Source of the DNA: Variovorax sp. UMC13
GTDB taxonomy: Bacteria > Pseudomonadota > Gammaproteobacteria > Burkholderiales > Burkholderiaceae_C
Direction: 5' to 3'
DNA: 64,000 bases
Assembly: GCF_014170375.1 (NCBI RefSeq)
Contig: NZ_LZZW01000023.1
Coordinates: 124,001 to 188,000 of the forward strand
Every line of letters starts with the position of its first letter. The stretch's first letter is position 1. The notes below the pieces were generated by a model. The model saw only the letters and a list, made by a program, of their open reading frames with translations. It searched no databases and was not told where the DNA came from. Shown here piece after piece: positions 1 to 7,824 of this stretch. A program made the position numbers and the translations under genes.

Positions 1-473
1 CGCCCGAGGTGCTGGTCGCCGAGGTGTGCCGCCACACCGGTGCGCCGGCGGCCCAGGTCGAGGCGCCGGTGATGGCGCTGCTCGAGGAACTGCTGATCCT
101 GGGCGCGGTGCGCGTGCGGCTCAGCCCGGTCGAACTGGCGGCGCAGGTGTCGGCGAAGCCGCGCGCGCTGCCCGCGGTCCGCCTGGACCCGGGCCTGCCG
201 CTCTCCGCGGGCCCCTCGGCCTCGGCCTGCAATCTCTGGCACGAGCAGGTGGCGCTGTCGCCGATCGAACGCTGCCTGCTGCCCCTGCTCGACGGCGCGC
301 ACGACCATGACGCGCTGGCCGAGCACCTGGCCGGCGAGGCGAGGGCGGACCGCCTGAGCTTCCATGTGGACGGCGTGCCGCTGCGCGACCCCGTCGCCCT
401 GCGCCCCTTCGCCGACCAGCAGGTGGTGCGCGCGCTCGAAGACCTCCGGCGCAAGGGCCTGCTCACCGCCTGA
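1..473 (+). CDS. C-terminal part of a methyltransferase with a regulatory domain (5' end outside window)
   Basis: The reading frame is already open at the window edge, so only about the last 155 residues are visible. They contain a helical winged-helix-like stretch and the signature N-x-W-H-E-x-V followed by L-L-P-L-L-D-G and a D-A-L-A segment. I associate this pattern with the C-terminal regulatory domain of SAM-dependent methyltransferases of the PKMT/MethyTransf_Reg type. The SAM-binding domain would lie upstream of the window. The gene stops 44 bases before the gamma-glutamyltransferase start. Family assignment rests on a short motif; the target of methylation cannot be inferred. Confidence 0.6.
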   Translation, partial: PEVLVAEVCRHTGAPAAQVEAPVMALLEELLILGAVRVRLSPVELAAQVSAKPRALPAVRLDPGLPLSAGPSASACNLWHEQVALSPIERCLLPLLDGAHDHDALAEHLAGEARADRLSFHVDGVPLRDPVALRPFADQQVVRALEDLRRKGLLTA

Positions 474-517
474 GAGGTCCCCGGTTTTTTGTGACCCACC
501 CAGAAGGAAGAGACAAC

Positions 518-2254
518 ATGACGACACGCATCTGGAATTCCCCGCTGCGCCTCACGGTCGCGGCCGCGGTCGTGCTGGCCGCCGCGGCGCCGCTGCACGC
601 GGCCTCGGTCGCGCCGGTCGCCGCGCCCAACGGCATGGTCGTGACGGCGCAGCACCTGGCCTCGCAGGTCGGTGTCGACGTGCTCCGAAAGGGCGGCAAC
701 GCGGTCGACGCGGCGGTCGCCGTGGGCTACGCGCTGGCCGTGGTCTACCCGGCCGCGGGCAACCTGGGCGGCGGCGGCTTCATGACGCTGCAGCTGGCCG
801 ACGGCCGCAAGACCTTCCTCGACTTCCGCGAGAAGGCGCCGCTGGCGGCCACGGCCAACATGTACCTCGACAAGGACGGCAACGTCATCAAGGGCCTGAG
901 CACCCACGGCCACCTGGCCGTGGGCGTGCCCGGCACGGTGTCGGGCATGGAATACGCACGCGAGAAATACGGCACCCTGTCGCGCGCCGCGCTGATCGCG
1001 CCCTCGATCGCATTGGCCGAGAAGGGCTTCGCGCTCGACCAGGGCGACATCGACATGTTCCAGACTGCCACCGCCGATTTCCAGAAGGATCCGGTGTCGG
1101 GGGCGATCTTCCTCCACAAGGGCCAGCCCTTCGCGGTCGGCCAGAAGCTGGTGCAGAAGGACCTGGCCAAGACGCTGAAGGCGATCAGCGCCAAGGGCAC
1201 CGACGGCTTCTACAAGGGCTGGGTCGGCAGCGCGATCGTGGCCTCGAGCCAGGCCGGCAAGGGCATCCTCACGCAGGCCGACCTCGACCAGTACAAGACG
1301 CGCGAGCTGGCGCCGGTGGAATGCGACTACCGCGGCTACCGCGTGGTCTCGGCGCCGCCGCCGAGCTCGGGCGGCGTGGTGATCTGCGAGATGCTCAACA
1401 TCCTCGAGGGCTACCCGCTCAAAGACCTGGGCTTCCGCTCGGCGCAGTCGGTGCACTACCAGATCGAGGCCATGCGCCATGCCTATGTCGACCGCAACAG
1501 CTACCTGGGCGACCCCGACTTCGTGAAGAACCCGCTCGACCGGCTGCTCGACAAGGGCTATGCCGAGAAGATCCGCGCGGTGATCGATCCGAACAAGGCC
1601 GGCGTGTCGAAGGACATCAAGCCGGGCGTCGCGCCGCATGAGGGCAGCAACACCACCCACTATTCGATCACCGACCAGTGGGGCAACGCGGCCTCGGTGA
1701 CCTACACGCTCAACGACTGGTTCGGCGCCAAGGTCACGGCCGCCAAGACCGGCGTGCTGCTCAACAACGAGATGGACGACTTCACCTCGAAGATCGGCGT
1801 GCCCAACATGTACGGCCTGGTGCAGGGCGAGGCCAACGCCATCGCCCCGGGCAAGCGCCCGCTGAGCTCGATGAGCCCGACCATCGTGAGCAAGGACGGC
1901 AAGCCGGTGTTCGTGGTCGGCACGCCCGGCGGCAGCCGTATCATCACGGCCGTGCTGCACACCATCCTGAACGTGGTCGACTACGGCATGAACGTGCAGG
2001 AGGCGGTCGACGCGCCGCGCTTCCACCAGCAATGGCTGCCGGACGTGACCAACGTCGAGACCTTCGCGCTGTCGCCCGACACGCGCAAGATCCTGACGGA
2101 CATGGGCCACAACCTGGGCGTGCCGCAGCCGGCCAACCACCTGGCGGCGATCATCGTGGGCGCGCCCTCGCTGGGCGGCAAGCCGGTCGGCAACAATCGC
2201 TTCTATGGCGCCAACGATCCGCGGCGCAATTCGGGCCTGGCGCTCGGCTACTGA
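518..2254 (+). CDS. ggt: Gamma-glutamyltransferase, periplasmic
   Basis: This 578-residue protein matches the family in length and layout. It should cleave the gamma-glutamyl bond of glutathione and related compounds in the periplasm. A signal peptide is visible (hydrophobic run ending in an A-x-A motif near residue 27). The propeptide self-cleavage site is the T-T-H-Y-S motif; Thr379 is the expected N-terminal nucleophile of the small subunit. The oxyanion and substrate segment K-R-P-L-S-S-M-S-P follows. The ATG at 518 is preferred over a GTG at 491 because an AAGGAAGAG ribosome site lies just before it and the signal peptide starts there. A hairpin plus T-run follows the stop. Confidence 0.93.
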   Translation: MTTRIWNSPLRLTVAAAVVLAAAAPLHAASVAPVAAPNGMVVTAQHLASQVGVDVLRKGGNAVDAAVAVGYALAVVYPAAGNLGGGGFMTLQLADGRKTFLDFREKAPLAATANMYLDKDGNVIKGLSTHGHLAVGVPGTVSGMEYAREKYGTLSRAALIAPSIALAEKGFALDQGDIDMFQTATADFQKDPVSGAIFLHKGQPFAVGQKLVQKDLAKTLKAISAKGTDGFYKGWVGSAIVASSQAGKGILTQADLDQYKTRELAPVECDYRGYRVVSAPPPSSGGVVICEMLNILEGYPLKDLGFRSAQSVHYQIEAMRHAYVDRNSYLGDPDFVKNPLDRLLDKGYAEKIRAVIDPNKAGVSKDIKPGVAPHEGSNTTHYSITDQWGNAASVTYTLNDWFGAKVTAAKTGVLLNNEMDDFTSKIGVPNMYGLVQGEANAIAPGKRPLSSMSPTIVSKDGKPVFVVGTPGGSRIITAVLHTILNVVDYGMNVQEAVDAPRFHQQWLPDVTNVETFALSPDTRKILTDMGHNLGVPQPANHLAAIIVGAPSLGGKPVGNNRFYGANDPRRNSGLALGY

Positions 2255-2276
2255 TCCTCTCCATTCAACTGTTCGA

Positions 2277-2303
2277 CGGCCGCCCCGCGCGGCCGCTTTT
2301 ATT
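2277..2303 (+). terminator. Rho-independent terminator after ggt
   Basis: A 7-bp stem (CGGCCGC at 2277-2283 with GCGGCCG at 2289-2295) encloses a 5-base loop and is followed by CTTTTATTT. It begins 22 bases after the ggt stop codon. The next start codon is only four bases past its T-rich tail. Confidence 0.7.
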
Positions 2304-2306
2304 TCG

Positions 2307-3047
2307 ATGCATCTGCAGGACATCCTCTACACCCAGGGCTTCGGCACGCGGCGCGTCTGCGCCGGCCTGGTCCAGCAAGGCTTCGTGACCGTCAACGGCC
2401 AGCCCGTCACCGACGCCGGCCAGGACATCGCCGTGACCGAGGGCATGCCCTTCACCGTGCAGGGCACGGCCTGGGAATACCACGAGAAGGCTTATGTGCT
2501 GCTGCACAAGCCGGCCGGCACCGAGTGCTCGCAGAAACCCTCGACCTGGCCCAGCATCTACACCCTGCTGCCCTCGCCGCTGCGGCTGCGGCCCAACAAG
2601 GGCGCGGTGCAGGGCGTGCAGGCCATCGGCCGGCTCGACCAGGACACCACCGGCCTGCTGCTGCTGACCGACGACGGCCAGTTCATCCACCGCATGGGTT
2701 CGCCCAAGCACCATGTGCCCAAGGTCTACGAGGTCACGGTCAAGCACCCGCTGGACGAGGCCCAGGTGCAGAAACTGCTCGACGGCGTGGTGCTCGACGA
2801 CGATCCGAAGCCGGTGCGCGCCGCGGCCTGCGAGGCGGTCGGGCCGCTGCACCTGCGCCTGACGCTGACCGAGGGCAAGTACCACCAGGTCAAGCGCATG
2901 GTCGCGGCCGTGGGCAACCGGGTCGAGGCGCTGCACCGCTCGCGCATCGGCGGCCTGGCGCTGCCGGAGGCGATGGCGCCGGGCCAGTGGCGCTGGCTCA
3001 CGGCCGAGGAAGTGGACGCCCTGCGCACCGCCCGGCCCAAAGGGTGA
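2307..3047 (+). CDS. rsuA: 16S rRNA pseudouridine synthase, RsuA family
   Basis: This 246-residue protein should isomerise a uridine of 16S rRNA to pseudouridine (U516 in the RsuA family). Residues 1-60 form an S4-type RNA-binding domain. The catalytic motif G-R-L-D-Q-D-T-T-G-L-L-L-L-T-D-D-G carries the expected nucleophile Asp111, and a K-Y-H-Q-V-K-R-M motif lies near the C-terminus, both as in RsuA. The ATG at 2307 is used because the S4 domain begins there; no good ribosome site precedes it and the frame stays open upstream to 2205. The start sits directly behind the ggt terminator. Confidence 0.9.
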   Translation: MHLQDILYTQGFGTRRVCAGLVQQGFVTVNGQPVTDAGQDIAVTEGMPFTVQGTAWEYHEKAYVLLHKPAGTECSQKPSTWPSIYTLLPSPLRLRPNKGAVQGVQAIGRLDQDTTGLLLLTDDGQFIHRMGSPKHHVPKVYEVTVKHPLDEAQVQKLLDGVVLDDDPKPVRAAACEAVGPLHLRLTLTEGKYHQVKRMVAAVGNRVEALHRSRIGGLALPEAMAPGQWRWLTAEEVDALRTARPKG

Positions 3048-3143
3048 CGGAATAGGGGGCGCGGCCGCTTTTTGCTTGCGCGAGGTCAGCCGCTGGCAAG
3101 GCTGGTACGTTATCGTTCGAACTGCTGTCACGGAAGCTCTCCC

Positions 3144-4145
3144 TTGCGATTCAATGCACCCCCGACCGGCCGCTTCGCGGCCTTTTTCCTGGCCTGCGCC
3201 TTCCAGTTGCTGCCCGCCGCGGCCGCCACGCCGCCGCCGCCGCCCCCGCTGTTCGTCCTGAATTCGCTGGACGCCACGGTCAGCGTGGTGGACCCGCTCA
3301 CCTGGACCGAGAAGCAGCGCATCCCGACCGGCAAGGAGCCGCACCACATCTACATGACGCCCGACGAGAAGTCGGTCATCGTGGCCAACTCGGCCGGCGA
3401 CTCGCTGACCTTCCTCAACCCCCGCACGGCTGAAGTGCAGCGCGTGGTCTACGGCATCATCGACCCGTACCAGCTGCAGTTCTCGCGCGACATGAAGTGG
3501 TTCGTCACGGCGGCCAACCGGCTCAACCATGTCGACATCTACCGCTGGGACGGCAAGGACCTCAAGCTCGCCAAGCGCATCACCACCGGCAAGACGCCCA
3601 GCCACATCTGGATCGACGCCACCAGCACCATCGCCTACGTGACCATGCAGGACAGCGACGAGCTGATCGCGGTCGACCTGCCCACGCAGACCATCAAGTG
3701 GCGCACCGCCACCGGCCCGATGCCGGCGGACATCTTCGGCGTCCACAACGACCGCACCTTGCTGGTCGGCCTGACCGGCAGCGACGGCGTCCAGGTGTTC
3801 GACGTGGCCGGCCCGCAGCCCAAGATCGTCGGCAAGATCCCGACCGGCAAGGGCGCGCATGCCTTCCGCTCGGCCGGCGACGGCCTGAGCGTGTTCGTGA
3901 GCAACCGCGTGGCCAACACGGTGAGCCGGATCGACCTCAAGACCCTGCAGGTGATCGAGAGCTACGCCGTGCCCGGCGGCCCCGACTGCATGGACCTCTC
4001 GGCCGACGGCAAGACGCTCTACGTCACCTCGCGCTGGGCCAAGAAGCTCAGCGTGATCGACCTGGTGAGCCGCAAGCTCGTGCGGCAGGTCAATGTCGGG
4101 CGCTCGCCGCATGGCGTGTGGACCCTGGACCATGCCAAGCGCTGA
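3144..4145 (+). CDS. Secreted YncE-like beta-propeller protein
   Basis: A 333-residue protein with an N-terminal signal peptide (hydrophobic core around residues 11-25, then a proline-rich linker). The body has repeated blades with Y-V-T or V-F-V-S-N strands and D-G-K-T-L-Y-V-T motifs, as in YncE / cytochrome cd1-like seven-bladed propellers. Such proteins act in the periplasm as binding scaffolds; no catalytic residues or ligand are evident. The TTG at 3144 is chosen because a GGAAG ribosome site lies 7 bases before it and the signal peptide starts there. The last 14 bases overlap the next gene, suggesting coupled translation with the deacetylase-like protein. Confidence 0.75.
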   Translation: MRFNAPPTGRFAAFFLACAFQLLPAAAATPPPPPPLFVLNSLDATVSVVDPLTWTEKQRIPTGKEPHHIYMTPDEKSVIVANSAGDSLTFLNPRTAEVQRVVYGIIDPYQLQFSRDMKWFVTAANRLNHVDIYRWDGKDLKLAKRITTGKTPSHIWIDATSTIAYVTMQDSDELIAVDLPTQTIKWRTATGPMPADIFGVHNDRTLLVGLTGSDGVQVFDVAGPQPKIVGKIPTGKGAHAFRSAGDGLSVFVSNRVANTVSRIDLKTLQVIESYAVPGGPDCMDLSADGKTLYVTSRWAKKLSVIDLVSRKLVRQVNVGRSPHGVWTLDHAKR

Positions 4146-4929
4146 GCGCCGCCGCGTCGTCGCCGGGTTGCTGGCGCTGTGCATCGGCGGCAGCGCCCTG
4201 GCCCAGGCCAGATGCGAGAAGCCGCTCTACCTGACCTTCGACACCGGCCACATGGGCGTGGCGCCGCTGATCGCCGAGGTGCTCAAGCGGCAGGACGTGC
4301 GCGTGACCTTCTTTGCGGCGGCCGAGCGCACGCAGGCCGACGGTGACAGCCTCGACAACCACTGGGCTGCCTGGTGGAAGGCGAGGGCGGCCGAGGGCAA
4401 CGAGTTCGCCTCGCACACCTACGATCATGTCTACTGGCGCGGCGACGTGCGCGGCACCGAGCCGCAGTTCCGCATCCGGCCCTCGGCCGGCGCGCTGGCC
4501 GGGCGCGAGTTCACCTGGAGCGCGGCCAAGTACTGCGAGAACATCGCCAAGGCCAGCGACCGGCTGCAGCACATCACGGGCAAGAAGCCGCTGCCGCTGT
4601 TCCGCGCGCCCGGCGGCAAGACCTCGCCCAAGCTGCTGGCGGCTGCCAAGGCCTGCGGCTACGAACACGTGGGCTGGGCGCCCGCGGGCTTCCTGGGCGA
4701 CGAGCTGCCGAGCGACAAATTCAGCAACGAGAAGCTGCTGCAGCAGGCGCTCGACAAGATCCGCAGCGGCGACATCCTGCTGGCGCACCTGGGCATCTGG
4801 TCGCGCCAGGACCCCTGGGCGCCGGCCGTGCTGGAGCCGCTGATCGTCGGCTTGAAGGCCAAGGGCTTCTGCTTCCAGACGCTGCGCCAGCATCCGCAGT
4901 ACGCTGCCTGGATCGCCTCACACCCCTGA
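4132..4929 (+). CDS. Polysaccharide deacetylase-like protein, exported
   Basis: A 265-residue protein with a signal peptide ending near residue 24 and a NodB-type fold. Motif 2, S-H-T-Y-D-H (residues 94-99), carries the two metal-binding histidines. Motif 1 reads T-F-D-T-G-H (residues 35-40), where the family normally has T-F-D-D-G-P, so the usual catalytic/metal Asp pair is altered. Motif 3-like F-R-A-P-G-G and a late L-L-A-H-L segment are present. It probably acts on an acetylated glycan or a related amide in the periplasm, but the changed motif 1 leaves activity uncertain. It overlaps the preceding propeller gene by 14 bases. Confidence 0.78.
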   Translation: MPSAERRRVVAGLLALCIGGSALAQARCEKPLYLTFDTGHMGVAPLIAEVLKRQDVRVTFFAAAERTQADGDSLDNHWAAWWKARAAEGNEFASHTYDHVYWRGDVRGTEPQFRIRPSAGALAGREFTWSAAKYCENIAKASDRLQHITGKKPLPLFRAPGGKTSPKLLAAAKACGYEHVGWAPAGFLGDELPSDKFSNEKLLQQALDKIRSGDILLAHLGIWSRQDPWAPAVLEPLIVGLKAKGFCFQTLRQHPQYAAWIASHP

Positions 4930-4956
4930 CGCCCCTGAACGTCCCGTGGACCCGGT

Positions 4957-5928
4957 ATGGAATGGTTGACTGATCTTTTTGCAGGCTGCCAGCAATGGCT
5001 GTTCGAGGCCGTGGTGCAGCCGCTGGTCTACGCCGTCGGGCTGGGCGGCTGGGTCGAGGACGCCTTCGACGCGACCGGCTGGCTGCTGGTCGGCCTGATC
5101 CAGATCGCGATCCTGATCGCGGTGATCGGGCCGCTGCAGCGCTGGAAACCGGTCGAGCCGGTGGTCGACCGGCGCGCGATCCGCACCGACGTGCTCTACA
5201 CGTTGATCCACCGGCTCGGGCTGTTCCGCCTGGGCATCTTCTTCGTGCTGCAGCCCTTTTTCGACGACGGCCTGGGCCTGCTGCGCGGCGCCGGCTGGGG
5301 CTCGCTGCACCTGGACGAACTCTGGCCCGGCGTCACCGACGTGCCCTGGGTCGCGTTCGCGGTGTACCTGGTGGTGCTGGACTTCGTCGAATACCTGATC
5401 CACCGCGGCCAGCATCGCTTCAACTGGTGGTGGAGCCTGCATTCGCTGCACCATTCGCAGCGCCAGATGACCATGTGGAGCGACAACCGCAACCACCTGC
5501 TCGACGACGTGATCCACGACGTGATCATCGTGATCGTGGCGCAACTGATCGGCGTGGCGCCGGGGCAGTTCATCGCCATCGTGGCCTTCACCCAGCTCAG
5601 CGAAAGCCTGCAGCACGCCAACCTGCGCTGGAGCTTCGGCGCGCTCGGCGAGCGGCTGTGGATCAGCCCGCGCTTCCACCGGCTGCACCACGCGATCGGC
5701 ATCGGCCACGAATCGAAGGGGCCGCAAACGCTCGGTGGCCACAATTTCGGCGTGCTGCTGCCCTGGTGGGACATGCTGTTCCGCACCGTGAACTTCGAGT
5801 CGCGCTACGACGCCACCGGCATCCGCGACCAGGTCGAGCCCGATGCGCAGGGCCGGGTGCGCGACTACGGCCGCGGCTTCTGGTCGCAGCAGTGGCGCGG
5901 CCTGCGCCGGCTGGCGGGCCGCGGCTGA
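4957..5928 (+). CDS. Fatty acid hydroxylase / sterol desaturase family membrane protein
   Basis: A 323-residue integral membrane protein. Several hydrophobic spans lie in the first 200 residues. The di-iron histidine boxes are present: H-R-G-Q-H, H-S-L-H-H, a later H-A-N and H-R-L-H-H. Members hydroxylate or desaturate lipid or carotenoid-like substrates using oxygen and an electron donor. The substrate is unknown. The ATG start lies 28 bases after the preceding stop. Confidence 0.85.
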   Translation: MEWLTDLFAGCQQWLFEAVVQPLVYAVGLGGWVEDAFDATGWLLVGLIQIAILIAVIGPLQRWKPVEPVVDRRAIRTDVLYTLIHRLGLFRLGIFFVLQPFFDDGLGLLRGAGWGSLHLDELWPGVTDVPWVAFAVYLVVLDFVEYLIHRGQHRFNWWWSLHSLHHSQRQMTMWSDNRNHLLDDVIHDVIIVIVAQLIGVAPGQFIAIVAFTQLSESLQHANLRWSFGALGERLWISPRFHRLHHAIGIGHESKGPQTLGGHNFGVLLPWWDMLFRTVNFESRYDATGIRDQVEPDAQGRVRDYGRGFWSQQWRGLRRLAGRG

Positions 5929-5986
5929 GGCCGCCGCGGCCGCCCTTCGAGACGCTGTCGCGCGGCGGCGTTATCCTCGGCACGCC

Positions 5987-6877
5987 ATGCCACTCCTTCT
6001 CGACTCCTTCTGGCGTGCCGTCGCCTACTGCATGCGGCCCCGGGTGATCCTGTTGTCGCTGCTGCCATTGGCCCTGATGGTGTTGCTGGCGGCGGGCTTC
6101 GGCTACTTCTTCTGGAGCGCCAGCGTGGCCTGGACGCGCGAGGCGCTCGACGCCTGGCCGATGCTGTCGAGCTTCTGGGGCTGGATCGGCGGGCTGTTCT
6201 CCAGCGATGTGCCGGCCATGCTGGCGCCGCTGGTGGTGATCTTCGCCGCCACGCCGCTGATCGTGCTGGTGTCGCTGCTGATCGTCGCCGGCATGATGGC
6301 CGGCCCGCTCACCAGCCTGGTGGCCGAGCGCCGCTTCCCCGCGCTGGAACGCAAGAAGGGCGCGTCTTTCCTCGGCAGCGTGCTGCGCTCGCTGGCCTTC
6401 ACCGTGCTGGCGCTGGTCGCACTGGTGGTCTCGATGCCGCTGTGGCTGATTCCGCCGCTGGTGCTGATCCTGCCGCCGCTGATCTGGGGTTGGCTCACCT
6501 ACCGCGTGATGAGCTTCGACGCGCTGGCCGAGCATGCCAACCCCGAGGAACGCCAGGCGCTGCTGCGCCAGCACCGGCTGCCGCTGCTGACCATCGGCGT
6601 GCTGTGCGGCTACCTGGGCGCGGCGCCGAGCATCGTCTGGGCGTCGGGACTGCTGTTCGCCGCCGCCTTCTTCGTGCTGGTGCCGCTGGCGATCTGGATC
6701 TACACGCTGGTGTTCGCCTTCTCGGCCCTCTGGTTCGCCCATTACTGCCTCGACGCGCTGGCCCAGCTGCGGCTGCAGCGCGCGGCCGCGGTGCCGCCGC
6801 CCCTGCTTCCTTCTTCTTCCTCTTCCGAAGAGACCGTGGCGGTGCCCGGTCCTTCCCTGCGATCGGACATCCCATGA
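5987..6877 (+). CDS. EI24 / CysZ-like membrane protein
   Basis: A 296-residue protein with several long hydrophobic segments and the spacing of the EI24 domain family, which includes the sulfate permease CysZ. The middle carries a P-L-T-S-L-V-A-E motif typical of the family, and the C-terminal tail is serine-rich and soluble. Nothing nearby ties it to sulfur assimilation, so transport of sulfate is only one possibility. Its stop overlaps the start of the next gene in an ATGA arrangement, implying translational coupling with the molybdopterin-binding-domain protein. Confidence 0.72.
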   Translation: MPLLLDSFWRAVAYCMRPRVILLSLLPLALMVLLAAGFGYFFWSASVAWTREALDAWPMLSSFWGWIGGLFSSDVPAMLAPLVVIFAATPLIVLVSLLIVAGMMAGPLTSLVAERRFPALERKKGASFLGSVLRSLAFTVLALVALVVSMPLWLIPPLVLILPPLIWGWLTYRVMSFDALAEHANPEERQALLRQHRLPLLTIGVLCGYLGAAPSIVWASGLLFAAAFFVLVPLAIWIYTLVFAFSALWFAHYCLDALAQLRLQRAAAVPPPLLPSSSSSEETVAVPGPSLRSDIP

Positions 6878-7674
6878 ATCGACAATTCGGCCTGATCGTC
6901 GTCGGCGACGAAATCCTGTCCGGCAAGCGCCTGGACAAGCACATGCCCAAGGTCATCGAGCTGCTGGCCGCGCGCGGCCTCTCGCTGGCCTGGGCCGAGT
7001 ACGTGGGTGACGTGCCCGAGCGCATCACGGCCGCGCTGGCGCGCGCCTTCGCCTCGGGCGACATCGTGTTCTCGACCGGCGGCATCGGCGCCACGCCCGA
7101 CGACCACACGCGCCAGTGCGCGGCCGCCGCGCTCGGCGTGCCGCTGGTGCTGCACCCCGAGGCCGAACTGCTGATCCGCGAGCGCATGCAGGACACGGCG
7201 CGCGAGCAGGGCACGGTCTACGAGCCCGAGCGCCCGGACAACATCCACCGCCTGAACATGGGCGTGTTCCCGGCCACGGCCGAGATCATCCGAAACCCCT
7301 ACAACAAGATCCCGGGCTTCAGCGTGGGCGACGTGCACTTCGTGCCCGGCTTCCCGGTCATGGCCTGGCCGATGATCGAGTCGGTGCTCGACGAGCGCTA
7401 CGCGCCGCTGTTCGCCCAGGGCCAGGCGGCCGAGAAGTCGGTGATCGTCTTCGGTGCCATGGAGGCGACCCTCACGCCGCTGATGCTGGCCATCGAGGCG
7501 GCGCACGAGGGCGTCAAGGTGTTCAGCCTGCCCAGCGTCGACCATCCCGAGTACGGTCGCCACATCGAACTGGGTGTCAAGGGGGCGTCCGACCGGCTCG
7601 AAGCCGCCTATCGCCAGCTGATCGACGGCCTGCACGCTTTTGACGCGCGCCTTGGCCCCGAGATGGTGCGTTAG
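6874..7674 (+). CDS. Molybdopterin-binding (MoaB/Mog-like) domain protein, CinA N-terminal type
   Basis: A 266-residue protein. Residues 1-170 match the MoaB/Mog/CinA N-terminal domain: the G-D-E-I-L-S-G-K motif near residue 12 and the T-G-G-I-G-A-T-P-D-D motif near residue 70. The C-terminal deamidase domain of full-length CinA (over 400 residues) is absent. The role of stand-alone members is poorly known; molybdopterin or nucleotide pyrophosphate handling is inferred from the family. Its ATG overlaps the stop codon of the EI24-like gene. Confidence 0.82.
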   Translation: MNRQFGLIVVGDEILSGKRLDKHMPKVIELLAARGLSLAWAEYVGDVPERITAALARAFASGDIVFSTGGIGATPDDHTRQCAAAALGVPLVLHPEAELLIRERMQDTAREQGTVYEPERPDNIHRLNMGVFPATAEIIRNPYNKIPGFSVGDVHFVPGFPVMAWPMIESVLDERYAPLFAQGQAAEKSVIVFGAMEATLTPLMLAIEAAHEGVKVFSLPSVDHPEYGRHIELGVKGASDRLEAAYRQLIDGLHAFDARLGPEMVR

Positions 7675-7680
7675 GATGGA

Positions 7681-7697
7681 TTGCACCAACTTGGCGC
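7681..7697 (+). promoter_or_regulatory. Candidate NtrC-binding site upstream of glnA
   Basis: The sequence TTGCACCAACTTGGCGC is an interrupted palindrome close to the NtrC consensus TGCACC-N4-GGTGCA. It lies about 60 bases upstream of the sigma-54 element, a usual place for an enhancer-binding protein. The ntrC gene is encoded 3.3 kb downstream. Confidence 0.6.
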
Positions 7698-7757
7698 TTT
7701 TTTATCGCTTTGACGGGGCGCCAGCCCCGAAAGAGCCGCTTTGGGGATGCCCCGCAA

Positions 7758-7773
7758 TGGCACAGAACCTGCA
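7758..7773 (+). promoter_or_regulatory. Sigma-54 promoter of glnA
   Basis: The sequence TGGCACAGAACCTGCA has GG and GC dinucleotides separated by exactly 10 bases, as in the -24/-12 consensus TGGCAC-N5-TTGCA. It lies about 50 bases before the glnA start. With the upstream NtrC-like site it fits nitrogen-responsive expression. Confidence 0.72.
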
Positions 7774-7824
7774 TTCCCTTGCACACGTATTTCCAACCAC
7801 TACCCTTTCAACCAGGAGAAATTG

